Shown here: piece after piece, positions 1-7,085 of the stretch
How positions within the stretch are numbered: position 1 is the first letter of the stretch
Layout of the letters: each line of letters opens with the position of its first letter
Assembly: GCA_005786775.1 (NCBI GenBank)
Contig: SYDD01000030.1
Coordinates: 1 to 15,163, forward strand
Length of the DNA stretch: 15,163 nucleotides
Direction: 5' to 3'
Source of the DNA: Opitutaceae bacterium
GTDB lineage: Bacteria; Verrucomicrobiota; Verrucomicrobiia; Opitutales; Opitutaceae
Program-made: the position numbers and the translations under genes
The notes under the pieces: model-generated
The model's input: the letters and a program-made list of their open reading frames with translations, nothing else
What the model was told of the DNA's origin: nothing
Databases searched by the model: none

Positions 1-1190
1 AGCGGGATCTCGCGGTCCACCGCCGCATAGGCCTCCAGCAGGGTCGTCCCCGCTGCGTCCCCCACCGCGTGCGCCGTGAACTGCATCCCGTGACCCGCCA
101 CCCGCCGCACCATCTGGAGCAGGCGGTCTGGCGGGACGTTCAACACCCCGCGATAGGTGTCGTCTCGGATGCCGTACGCCTCGTTCCGGCCCCACGGCTG
201 CAGCATATAGGCGCTGCCGGTCAGCATCCCGCCATCCAGCCAGATCTTGGTGCCGAGCAGGCGCAGCCACGGGTGCTGCCCCCGCAAGGGGCTGGCCGCA
301 ATCTCATCGATGGCCGACAGGATCGACGCCATCGGGCCGACGGTCGGGAAGGTCTGCGACAACGCCACGCGCACGGTCAGGCCATCCCGGTCCCGCAGGG
401 CCTCGTAGTCGCGGATGGAGGAGGGCGAGGCGCCGCGGTCCGCCACCGTCGTGAAACCGATCCGGTTGTAATCGCGGAACAGCGCCTGCAGGCGCGACTG
501 CTGCTCGGCGCGCGGGATCGCCCGGGCCGACGGGGTCTTGATGTAGCGGCCCAGGCCCCGCGCCAAGCCGTTGGGCTCCCCCGCCGCATCCAGCTCGAGA
601 TGCCCCGGCCCGCCATCGGTCACCTTGAAGTCCCGGGTGAACCCGCACAGCGCCAGCGCGAGGGAGTTCAGCATATTGTCCGGACCGGTCCGGAAGTTCA
701 CCGGATGCCGCGGCGCCGCCGCGTCCAGCTCCGCCTGCGTGGGGTAACGCGACTCCCGCAGGCGCGTGATGAACACCTGCGAGGTCTGGATCCACTCCCC
801 GGGGGGCACCACCCGCGCCCGCGCCCGGAGGTAGGCGAGGACGTCCGCGATGGTCTCCATATCCGGCACCTCGTGGTCCGCCTCGAACACCGCCGCCGCC
901 GGCGCGTGGACGTGCGAGTCGATCAGCCCCGGCAGCAGCATCCGGCCGCCCAGCTCGTGCACGGTCGTGCGCCCCGGCGCCGCTAAGGCGCGGATGCTGG
1001 TCGTCGAGCCGGTGGCGACAATCCGGCCTTCCCGGATGGCCAAGGCTTCGTGCACGGCGAACCCCGCATCCACCGTCAGCACCTTCCCGCCCACAAAGAC
1101 GGCATCCGGGGGCGCCTCGGCACCGGTGGCCAACAGGGCAGGACACAACAGCAGGCAGAGGCGCGCAAGGGCGCGGGCAGGGGAGGACAT
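1..1190 (-). CDS. Secreted amidohydrolase, YtcJ-like (amidohydrolase_3), C-terminus beyond window
   Basis: The reading frame opens at ATG 1190-1188 and stays open to the window edge, giving 396 visible residues. Residues 1-26 look like a signal peptide (hydrophobic run LCLLLCPALL, then ATGAEA), so the enzyme probably acts outside the cytoplasm. The urease-like metal-dependent hydrolase pattern is present: GRMLLPGLIDSHVH with His93 and His95 as likely metal ligands, KIWLDGG at 315-321 and TAHAVGD with His374. This arrangement fits the YtcJ/amidohydrolase_3 family, whose members hydrolyse amide or N-acyl bonds; the substrate cannot be read from sequence. It lies 20 bp after the stop of the GGT-like gene on the same strand and is probably cotranscribed with it. 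No Shine-Dalgarno motif precedes the ATG. The family call is firm; specificity is unknown. Confidence 0.88.
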   Translation of the reverse strand, partial: MSSPARALARLCLLLCPALLATGAEAPPDAVFVGGKVLTVDAGFAVHEALAIREGRIVATGSTTSIRALAAPGRTTVHELGGRMLLPGLIDSHVHAPAAAVFEADHEVPDMETIADVLAYLRARARVVPPGEWIQTSQVFITRLRESRYPTQAELDAAAPRHPVNFRTGPDNMLNSLALALCGFTRDFKVTDGGPGHLELDAAGEPNGLARGLGRYIKTPSARAIPRAEQQSRLQALFRDYNRIGFTTVADRGASPSSIRDYEALRDRDGLTVRVALSQTFPTVGPMASILSAIDEIAASPLRGQHPWLRLLGTKIWLDGGMLTGSAYMLQPWGRNEAYGIRDDTYRGVLNVPPDRLLQMVRRVAGHGMQFTAHAVGDAAGTTLLEAYAAVDREIP

Positions 1191-1210
1191 CGGGATCGCA
1201 GGGTAAAGGT

Positions 1211-2935
1211 TTAGAAGCCGGCCGCTTGGCCGTCCTTGCGGCTCTCGCTGGCACCAAGGAACACGCGGTGCTTCGCGTCCCAGCCGATCGCCTGATAACC
1301 GCCGAAGCCGCCGAGGTCCGTGCGCACGTCGTGGCCGCGCCGCTTTAGCTCGGCCCGCGTCGCCCACGGGATCCCGCTCTCGAGAAACACGTGGCCGCCG
1401 GTGGTCATCCGCGGCTCGTTGTAATCGGTCGAACCTTCGTGCTGCCAGCGCGCGGCGTCGCCCGCCTCCTGCAGGTTCATCCCGTAATCGATCAAGTTGA
1501 CTAGGATCTGCACGTGCCCCTGCGGCTGCATGGCCCCGCCCATCACGCCGAAGCTCAGCCACGGCTGGCCGTCTTTGGTCACCATGGCGGGGATGATGGT
1601 ATGGAACGCCCGTTTGCTCGGGGCGTAATCGTTGGCGTGACCCTCCTGCAGGGTGAACATCTCGCCGCGGTTCTGGAACCCGAAGCCGAGGCCCGGCACG
1701 ACCACGCCCGCCCCCATCCCCCGGTAGTTGCTCTGGATCAGGGACACCATATTGCCCTCGGCGTCCGCGGTGGTGAGATAAATGGTGTCCCCATCCTGCA
1801 GCGCCGGGTTGCCCGCATCGTAGGTCCGCGCCGCCTTGTCCGGGCGGATCAACGCGCGCCGCTGGGCCGCGTACTCCTTTGACAGGAGGCCGCGCAAGGG
1901 GATCCGAGAGAAGGCCGGGTCCGCGTAGAACTTCGCCCGGTCCTCGAAGGCCAGCTTCTTGGCCTCGATCATCACGTGCAGGGCCTCCGCGGAATTAAAG
2001 CCCATCGCCTTGAGGTCGTAGCCCTCGAGAATGTTCAGCATCTGCAGCGCCGCGATGCCTTGTCCGTTCGGCGGCAGCTCGTGCACATCGTAGCCGCGGT
2101 AATTGACCGAGACGGGATCCACCCAGTCCGAGGTGTGCGCGGCCAGGTCCTCCTTGCGCAGCCAGCCGCCCTGCGCCTGGAAGAAGGCGTCGATGCGCTC
2201 CGCGATCGGCCCCTTGTAGACCGCGTCCCGGCCGCCCGCGGCGATCGCCGCGAGGGTGTCGGCGAGATCGGGGTTGCGGAAGACCTCGCCCTTGGCCGGC
2301 GCCCGGCCCCCGGGGGCGAAGGTGGCCGCGAAGGCTCCCGGCTCGGGCGACAGCAGCGGCACACTCCGCGCCCAGCCGTCGGCGATCACCTCGGTCACGG
2401 GACACCCGTCGCGCGCATAGCGGATGGTCGGCGCCAGCACTTCCGCCCACGGCAGGCGGCCGAAGCGCCCGTGCAGGGCCGCCCAGCCGTCGACGCAACC
2501 CGGCACCGAGACCGGGAGCAGGCCCCGCGGGGGGATGGTGGTCCGGCCGAGGCGCTTTAGTTCGGCCAGCAGTTGCTCGCGACTGAGGCCGCGGGGCGAG
2601 CGGCCGGAGGCGTTCAGGCCGTGCAGCCGCCCGGTCTTCGCTTCGTAGACGATCGCGAACAGGTCCCCGCCGATCCCGCAGCCAGTGGGCTCCATTAGCC
2701 CGAGCGCGGCATTGGCGGCGATCGCCGCATCCACCGCAGAGCCGCCACGTTGGAGAACGTCGAGGCCGACCTGGGTGGCCAGCGGCTGGCTGGTGCAGAC
2801 CATTCCGTGGCGGGCAATAACCTCGGAACGGGTGGCGAAGGGGCGTCCGGTGATGCGGTCCACTTGGGCGGGCAGGCTGGGGGCAAGAGTGAAGAAAAGC
2901 GCGGCCGCAGCGGGGACGCGCAGGGCGGGGGTCAT
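1211..2935 (-). CDS. Gamma-glutamyltransferase-like Ntn hydrolase, secreted
   Basis: A 574-residue protein, the usual length for the family, starting at ATG 2935-2933 with a signal peptide (about residues 1-24, ending SLPAQ). Family hallmarks include GGSAVDAAIAANAALG, EPTGCGIGGDLFAIVY, PPNGQGIAALQML and GGAMQPQGHVQILVN. The autoprocessing nucleophile is predicted as Thr384 in DGDTIYLTTADAEGN, at the start of the small subunit. Residues that bind the glutamate alpha-amino/carboxylate group in E. coli Ggt differ: the Ser462-Ser463 pair aligns with His445-Thr446 (KRAFHTIIPAM), and the DD of the NNQMDDF region aligns with EM in QNRGEMF. This resembles the YwrD/oxamate-amidohydrolase-like branch, so true glutathione transferase activity should not be assumed. 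The frame is open further upstream, but that part runs antisense through the divergent gene and carries no signal peptide; the chosen start places one correctly. First gene of a likely two-gene unit with the amidohydrolase. Confidence 0.9.
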   Translation of the reverse strand: MTPALRVPAAAALFFTLAPSLPAQVDRITGRPFATRSEVIARHGMVCTSQPLATQVGLDVLQRGGSAVDAAIAANAALGLMEPTGCGIGGDLFAIVYEAKTGRLHGLNASGRSPRGLSREQLLAELKRLGRTTIPPRGLLPVSVPGCVDGWAALHGRFGRLPWAEVLAPTIRYARDGCPVTEVIADGWARSVPLLSPEPGAFAATFAPGGRAPAKGEVFRNPDLADTLAAIAAGGRDAVYKGPIAERIDAFFQAQGGWLRKEDLAAHTSDWVDPVSVNYRGYDVHELPPNGQGIAALQMLNILEGYDLKAMGFNSAEALHVMIEAKKLAFEDRAKFYADPAFSRIPLRGLLSKEYAAQRRALIRPDKAARTYDAGNPALQDGDTIYLTTADAEGNMVSLIQSNYRGMGAGVVVPGLGFGFQNRGEMFTLQEGHANDYAPSKRAFHTIIPAMVTKDGQPWLSFGVMGGAMQPQGHVQILVNLIDYGMNLQEAGDAARWQHEGSTDYNEPRMTTGGHVFLESGIPWATRAELKRRGHDVRTDLGGFGGYQAIGWDAKHRVFLGASESRKDGQAAGF

Positions 2936-2971
2936 CCGTGGAGCGTGCGGGCTCCGCGGCCCGGGGTCAAA

Positions 2972-2989
2972 CCGCGGCGTGCGCCGCGG
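2972..2989. promoter_or_regulatory. Perfect 18-bp palindrome in divergent intergenic region
   Basis: The arms are CCGCGGCG and CGCCGCGG, separated by TG. It sits in the 99-bp region between the GGT-like gene (start 2935, minus) and the thioredoxin-domain gene (start 3035, plus). It is 36 bp from the first start codon and 45 bp from the second, where a shared operator or a leader hairpin would lie. No regulator gene is adjacent. The dyad is seen directly; operator function is inference. Confidence 0.4.
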
Positions 2990-3040
2990 AATGCCTTTGC
3001 GGTTCCGCACCGCCTGTGCCTCCGTGCGCCGCGGATGCCT
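2978..3040 (+). repeat. Pair of 12-bp direct repeats upstream of the thioredoxin-domain gene
   Basis: CGTGCGCCGCGG occurs at 2978-2989 and again at 3023-3034, each followed by (A)ATGCCT. The second copy leads into the chosen start codon at 3035; the first leads into an out-of-frame ATG at 2991. The 45-bp offset suggests a small local duplication of the leader, although GC-rich chance similarity is possible. Confidence 0.4.
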
Positions 3041-5224
3041 AACGCCCTCGCTGCCGAGAAATCTCCCTACCTCCTCCAGCACGCCGACCAGCCGGTCGAG
3101 TGGCTGCCGTGGGGTGAGGCTGCGTTCGCCCGCGCCCGCGCCGAGGATCGCCCGATCTTTCTCAGCATCGGTTACTCCACTTGCCACTGGTGCCATGTGA
3201 TGGCGCACGAGTCGTTCGATGACCCGGAGATCGCGGCCGCCCTCAACGCGGGCTTCATCCCGGTTAAGGTAGACCGCGAAGAGCGTCCGGACGTCGACAA
3301 GGTCTATATGACCTATGTGCAGGCGGCGACGGGCCGCGGGGGCTGGCCGCTGAGCGTGTGGCTGACGCCCGACCTGAAGCCGTTCTACGGCGGTACCTAT
3401 TTCCCACCAAAGGACCTGCCGGCCCGTCCAGGTTTTCCGCGTGTGCTCGCGGCGCTCAGCAAAGGGTGGCAGCAGGAACGGGCCAGCCTGCTGGCCGAGG
3501 GCGACCGCGCCCTGAAGGCGATCCGGGACCAGATCGCCGCGGACGCGGCCTCGACGGAAGGGGAGGATAAACCGCTGTTCGAACGGGCCGGCACGGCCTT
3601 CGACGCGGCCTTCCGCCACGCGGTCGAGACCTTCGATCCCGAGCACGGCGGCTTCGGGGGCGCCCCCAAGTTCCCGCGCCCCGCGCAACTCGCGTTCCTG
3701 CTTCGCGCGGCTGCCCTCCAGGGCCCTGCCACCGCGGCTGGCGCCGAGGCGCTCCGCCTCGTGACCGCCACGCTGCAGGCGATGGCCCGCGGCGGAATCC
3801 ACGACCACGTCGGCGGTGGCTACCACCGGTACGCGGTCGATGGCGCGTGGTTCGTCCCCCATTTCGAGAAGATGCTCTACGACCAGGCCCAGATCGCCGT
3901 GGTCTGCCTCGAGGCCCGGCGCGCGACCGGGGACGAACGCTACGGCTGGATGGCCCGCGATATCCTCGGGTACGTCGAGCGCGACCTCACCAGCCCGGGC
4001 GGGGCCTGCTTCACCGCCGAAGACGCCGACTCCGCGGACGCCGAGGGCCACCTGACTGAAGGTGCGTTCTACCTTTGGAGCGCCGCGCAGCTCCGTCGGC
4101 TCCTCGGACCCGACTTCCCGCTGCTCGCAGCCCATTTCGGGGTTCAGAACGAGGGTAACGTCCCGGCCGAGCTCGACCCGCAGGGCGAATTCCGGGGCGG
4201 CAACCTGCTCGCGCAGGTCCGGCCCCTCACCCAGACTGCCGCCCAGCTCCAGCTGGATCCGGCCGCGGCTAATGATCGCCTAATTGAGCTGCTCGACCGG
4301 CTCCGGGCGGCCCGCCGCGACCGGCCCCGGCCCCATTTGGATGATAAGATCCTCGCCGGGCCCAATGGCCTGATGATCTCCGCCCTCGCCCTCGCGTCCC
4401 GCACGCTCGACGACGGGGAGCAGTACCTCGCGGCCGCCGAACGCATCGCGGAATTCCTGCGCCGGGAGATGCACGACGACGCGACGGCTACGCTCTACCG
4501 AGTGTGGCGCGCGCCTGCGCCCGCCGACCCGTGTGGGGGGCGTGGTTCCACCCCGGCCTTTGCGGAAGACTACGCGGCGGTCATCCAGGGCCTACTCGAT
4601 CTTTACGAGGCTGGCTTCGAGATCCGCTGGCTCCAATGGGCCGAACGTTTGCAGGCCCGGATGGACCGCCTGTTCTGGGACGAGGCCGCCGGGGGTTACT
4701 TCAACTCGGCCGCCGACGATCCCTCGCTGGTCCTGCGACTGAAGGAGGACTATGACGGCGCGGAACCCGCTCCGAGCAGCCTTGCCGCCCTAAACCTGCT
4801 GCGCCTCGGGGCCCTCCTCGGCGGCGATTTCCGGGAGCGCGGCCGCCGGACGATCGAGGCCTTTCGTGGTCGCTGGGAACGTGCCCCGCACGCCGTGCCC
4901 CAGCTGCTGTGCGCGTTCGAGCTCGCGCTTGAGGCGCCTCGCCACGTGGTGCTGGCGGGGGATCCGGCTTCCCCTGAATTCAAGGCGCTCGCGACCGAGG
5001 TGGCCGGTAGCTTCGGACCCCGGCGGATTGTTCTGGCCGCCGACGGCGGGGAAGGCCAGCGCTGGCTCGCGCAACGCTCCCCTTGGCTGGCTGACCTGCG
5101 ACCCCCGGGCGGCCGAGCCGCGGCCTTTGTGTGCGACGAACAGAGCTGCCTGCCGCCGGTGGAGTCCCCCGCCGCCCTGCGCACGCTGCTGGCCTCGCCC
5201 GCGGACCCGGGAGGCGCGTCGTGA
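3035..5224 (+). CDS. Thioredoxin-domain protein, DUF255 / YyaL (SSP411) family
   Basis: 729 residues from ATG 3035. The N-terminal domain (about 1-160) carries the family signature: SPYLLQHA, PVEWLPWGEAAF, then SIGYSTCHWCHVMAHESF with a thioredoxin-like CxxC at Cys50/Cys53, followed by VDREERPDVDKVYM and GGWPLSVWLTPDLKP. The remainder (about 170-640) matches the six-hairpin-glycosidase-like part of the family, with GGFGGAPKFPRP, GGIHDHVGGGYHRYAVD, WFVPHFEKMLYDQAQ and FTAEDADSADAEGHLTEGAFYLW. The biochemical role of bacterial YyaL proteins is not settled; the CHWC motif suggests redox or thiol chemistry and the toroid may bind a sugar-like ligand. No signal peptide is visible, so it is probably cytoplasmic. 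The frame stays open upstream to about 2750, but homology begins at SPYLLQHA a few residues after 3035, so this start is preferred. Its TGA overlaps the slyX start, indicating translational coupling. Confidence 0.92.
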   Translation: MPNALAAEKSPYLLQHADQPVEWLPWGEAAFARARAEDRPIFLSIGYSTCHWCHVMAHESFDDPEIAAALNAGFIPVKVDREERPDVDKVYMTYVQAATGRGGWPLSVWLTPDLKPFYGGTYFPPKDLPARPGFPRVLAALSKGWQQERASLLAEGDRALKAIRDQIAADAASTEGEDKPLFERAGTAFDAAFRHAVETFDPEHGGFGGAPKFPRPAQLAFLLRAAALQGPATAAGAEALRLVTATLQAMARGGIHDHVGGGYHRYAVDGAWFVPHFEKMLYDQAQIAVVCLEARRATGDERYGWMARDILGYVERDLTSPGGACFTAEDADSADAEGHLTEGAFYLWSAAQLRRLLGPDFPLLAAHFGVQNEGNVPAELDPQGEFRGGNLLAQVRPLTQTAAQLQLDPAAANDRLIELLDRLRAARRDRPRPHLDDKILAGPNGLMISALALASRTLDDGEQYLAAAERIAEFLRREMHDDATATLYRVWRAPAPADPCGGRGSTPAFAEDYAAVIQGLLDLYEAGFEIRWLQWAERLQARMDRLFWDEAAGGYFNSAADDPSLVLRLKEDYDGAEPAPSSLAALNLLRLGALLGGDFRERGRRTIEAFRGRWERAPHAVPQLLCAFELALEAPRHVVLAGDPASPEFKALATEVAGSFGPRRIVLAADGGEGQRWLAQRSPWLADLRPPGGRAAAFVCDEQSCLPPVESPAALRTLLASPADPGGAS
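5209..5214 (+). promoter_or_regulatory. Shine-Dalgarno site for slyX
   Basis: GGGAGG lies 6 nt before the GTG at 5221, inside the end of the upstream gene. It supports the GTG as the slyX start and is the only clear Shine-Dalgarno motif before any visible start codon in this window. Confidence 0.65.
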
Positions 5225-5418
5225 GCGAGGAGCGCCTGCTCCGGCTGGAGGAGAAGATCGCCTACCTGGAGCGGCACGTCACCGCCCAGGATCGCGCGAT
5301 GTTGGAGCTGACCGAGGAACTCGATGCCCTGCGCCGCGAACTGCGCCGCCTCCGTGAGGCCAGAGCTGACGCAGCCACGGCGCCGGAGCCTGCCGACGAG
5401 CGACCGCCCCACTACTAA
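5221..5418 (+). CDS. slyX: SlyX family small coiled-coil protein
   Basis: 65 residues starting at GTG 5221, which overlaps the upstream TGA (GTGA). The protein is almost entirely one amphipathic helix or coiled coil (ERLLRLEEKIAYLERHV through LDALRRELRRLRE), followed by a charged linker and the C-terminal DERPPHY. A short coiled coil ending in PPHY is characteristic of SlyX. The molecular function of SlyX is not established; the name derives from its position next to slyD in E. coli, which is not conserved here. An in-frame ATG at 5131 would lie deep inside the upstream gene and lacks homology; the GTG has a well-placed ribosome-binding site. Confidence 0.87.
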   Translation: MSEERLLRLEEKIAYLERHVTAQDRAMLELTEELDALRRELRRLREARADAATAPEPADERPPHY

Positions 5419-5434
5419 GCCGGAACGGCCGGCT
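5418..5434. terminator. Hairpin spanning two convergent stop codons
   Basis: Arms AGCCGG (5418-5423) and CCGGCT (5429-5434) flank a 5-nt loop. The first base of the stem is the last base of the slyX TAA, and the last base of the stem is the end of the opposite gene's stop codon. The hairpin fills the whole 15-bp gap between the convergent genes and could act in both transcripts. Neither side has a proper run of U, so intrinsic termination is uncertain; blocking of 3' exonucleases is an alternative. Confidence 0.4.
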
Positions 5435-6936
5435 CAAAACGAGGCGGAGACTTCCTGCAGGTAGCCCGGGTCCATGACCTGTTCGCCCAAGGCCGAACAC
5501 TCGAGCTCGTCGTTCTTGTACAAGCGGAAGCGGATCGGCCCGCCGGCCTCGGCGGTCTCCCAACGCCACTTCCCGATCGAGATGAACTGCAGCGGGACGC
5601 CGCGTTCCCAACTCAGGCCCGGTCCATCGCCCCGTATGAACAAGCGGTTGCCGATGCCGATATAGGCGGTGGCGAGCAACCGCGTGGCGCCGTCTGAAGT
5701 AAGGGTGCGCTCAACCGCAGCTGGCGCCGCGGAGAGAGTGTCCTCGAAGCCAAGCTCCAGTGTCGGCTCGGGATCCGACCGGCGGGCGGCCCGCTGGCGC
5801 GGCACAGCCGCTGCAGGTGGCATCTCCGGTTCGTCTGGTGCGGCGACGGGGCTGGGCGCGGGTGGCTGCTGCTCCGGTTCCGCGTTCTTTACCGATGCGG
5901 CCGGAGTCGCGGAGACCGTGGGGGACTCTTCTGGCGCGGGTGCTAGCGGCTCGGATTCGGCCGGAGAGGGGAGCGGCGCGGGCGCGACGGGGGCGGCCGC
6001 GACGGCCATGCCTTCCGGCTCCTGCGCGACCGCGGGCGGGGCCGCGGGAGCAGCTTCCACCGGCTTGGCCTCAACGGTTTCTGCGCGGCGTGGGCGGCGC
6101 GGCTTGCGCGGCGCAGGGGTCGCGGTCTCCGATGTTACCTCTACCGAGGCCGGAGCCTCGCTGACGGTCGTTGGCGCCGCAGGTGGTGGAGCCGATGCGA
6201 GCGGGTCAGAGCCCGGATCGAGGACCTCCGGCGGTTTCCGACCGGCTTCACGCGAGTCAGATTTGCCTTCCTCCGCCGGGGCGGGCCGGCTCGCGGGTGC
6301 CTCGCGCGCGGCCCCGGCTTCGTTCCGGGCGGCAGCGAGCACGCGTTCCAGCCTGGCCGCGCTGTCGGTGGCCTCGCGTTGCAGGGTCGCCACCTGTTTG
6401 GCCGCGGCGGTCTCCAACCGAGTAAGTTCCGCGGCGGTCCGTGCCAGCTGGTTCAGGGCTGCTTCAATCCGCCCTAGCTCGCTGGCCTTCAAGGCCGCGA
6501 GTTCTTCCTCCAAGGCGGCCCGGGCACCGTCCTCCGCCTCGGCCAGCTGGCCTTGGAAGGCGGACACCCTTTCCTGCAGTCGTTCCGGCAACTGCTCGGC
6601 CTCGCGCAGCGTGCGGCGCGCCAATTCCGCGATCCCGTTCAGACTGCCCGTGGCGATGCTCACCTGTTGCGCGGATTCCCGCACGGTCTCGGCCAAAGCC
6701 TCTAGGGCCCGCTGCCGCTGGTCCAACGCCTCGTTCTTCTGCCTTTCCAGGCGCGCCACCAGCGGCACCAGGCCCACCAATACACCCAGCAGCACACAGC
6801 CTACGATCGCGACTAGTGCGCCAGTGGACAACGGCAGGGGGCTCGCCCACGCCACGATCGCCGCGGTGCCGAGCAACGCTAGATCGGTGAGGATGAAGAG
6901 CCAGGTGGGCAGGCCGGGAGGCGGGGAGGACTTCAT
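5434..6936 (-). CDS. Membrane-anchored coiled-coil protein with conserved-looking C-terminal domain
   Basis: 500 residues from ATG 6936-6934; function not known. Two hydrophobic helices (about 11-31 and 37-61) anchor the N-terminus. They are followed by a long alanine/glutamate/leucine-rich coiled coil (about 62-212), then a low-complexity Pro/Ala/Glu-rich linker (about 213-410) with a basic patch RKPRRPRR at 277-284. A compact C-terminal domain (about 411-500) contains AYIGIGNRLFIRGDGPGLSW, GVPLQFISIGKWRWE and FRLYKNDELEC. I recall similar C-terminal domains from Verrucomicrobiota hypothetical proteins. Alternating aromatic and Gly-Pro positions loosely suggest a beta-sandwich such as a carbohydrate-binding or early-set module (low certainty). 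The frame is open upstream to 7281, but that part overlaps the divergent gene and has no membrane helix; 6936 gives a natural membrane N-terminus. It ends 15 bp from slyX, convergently. Confidence 0.8.
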   Translation of the reverse strand: MKSSPPPGLPTWLFILTDLALLGTAAIVAWASPLPLSTGALVAIVGCVLLGVLVGLVPLVARLERQKNEALDQRQRALEALAETVRESAQQVSIATGSLNGIAELARRTLREAEQLPERLQERVSAFQGQLAEAEDGARAALEEELAALKASELGRIEAALNQLARTAAELTRLETAAAKQVATLQREATDSAARLERVLAAARNEAGAAREAPASRPAPAEEGKSDSREAGRKPPEVLDPGSDPLASAPPPAAPTTVSEAPASVEVTSETATPAPRKPRRPRRAETVEAKPVEAAPAAPPAVAQEPEGMAVAAAPVAPAPLPSPAESEPLAPAPEESPTVSATPAASVKNAEPEQQPPAPSPVAAPDEPEMPPAAAVPRQRAARRSDPEPTLELGFEDTLSAAPAAVERTLTSDGATRLLATAYIGIGNRLFIRGDGPGLSWERGVPLQFISIGKWRWETAEAGGPIRFRLYKNDELECSALGEQVMDPGYLQEVSASF

Positions 6937-6960
6937 GGGATAGCCCGGTACGGCATCATC

Positions 6961-6982
6961 CGGTTCGCCCGCGGTTGAACCG
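6961..6982. promoter_or_regulatory. Inverted repeat CGGTTC-N10-GAACCG
   Basis: A perfect 6-bp dyad with a 10-bp spacer, 24 bp upstream of the coiled-coil gene start (minus) in the divergent spacer. Spacing is typical of a dimeric repressor site. It could equally be a chance dyad in GC-rich DNA; no regulator is encoded nearby. Confidence 0.3.
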
Positions 6983-7022
6983 AGGGCGCCTCGCCGGCGG
7001 GTGGGGAGGGTTTGCGCCCGCG

Positions 7023-7041
7023 GCCCTTGCGGCTCAAGGGC
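7023..7041. promoter_or_regulatory. Inverted repeat GCCCTTG-N5-CAAGGGC
   Basis: A perfect 7-bp stem with a 5-nt loop, in the middle of the 149-bp divergent spacer 6937-7085. It is followed directly by an 11-bp palindrome, AAACGACGTTT (7043-7053). Either element may be an operator or a leader structure for the 93-aa gene. Seen directly; function inferred. Confidence 0.35.
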
Positions 7042-7068
7042 AAAACGACGTTTGCTTCGGCGCCGCCG

Positions 7069-7085
7069 CCCCGCACGCTGCGGGG
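7069..7085 (+). promoter_or_regulatory. Hairpin abutting the start codon of the 93-aa gene
   Basis: Arms CCCCGC (7069-7074) and GCGGGG (7080-7085) flank a 5-nt loop; the last base of the stem is immediately before the ATG at 7086. All six pairs are G-C. Such a structure would bury the ribosome-loading region and could control translation. Confidence 0.4.

Noticed and set aside
2936..4135. Continuous minus-strand open frame extending the GGT-like gene upstream by about 400 codons
   Set aside because: It runs antisense through the well-supported thioredoxin-domain gene and has no family resemblance; the signal peptide at 2935 marks the real start. High GC creates long antisense frames.
5669..6943. 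424-codon plus-strand frame, Ser/Ala/Gly-rich, opposite the coiled-coil gene
   Set aside because: It is low complexity and mirrors the Pro/Ala linker of the minus-strand gene; membrane helices and a compact C-terminal domain favour the minus strand.
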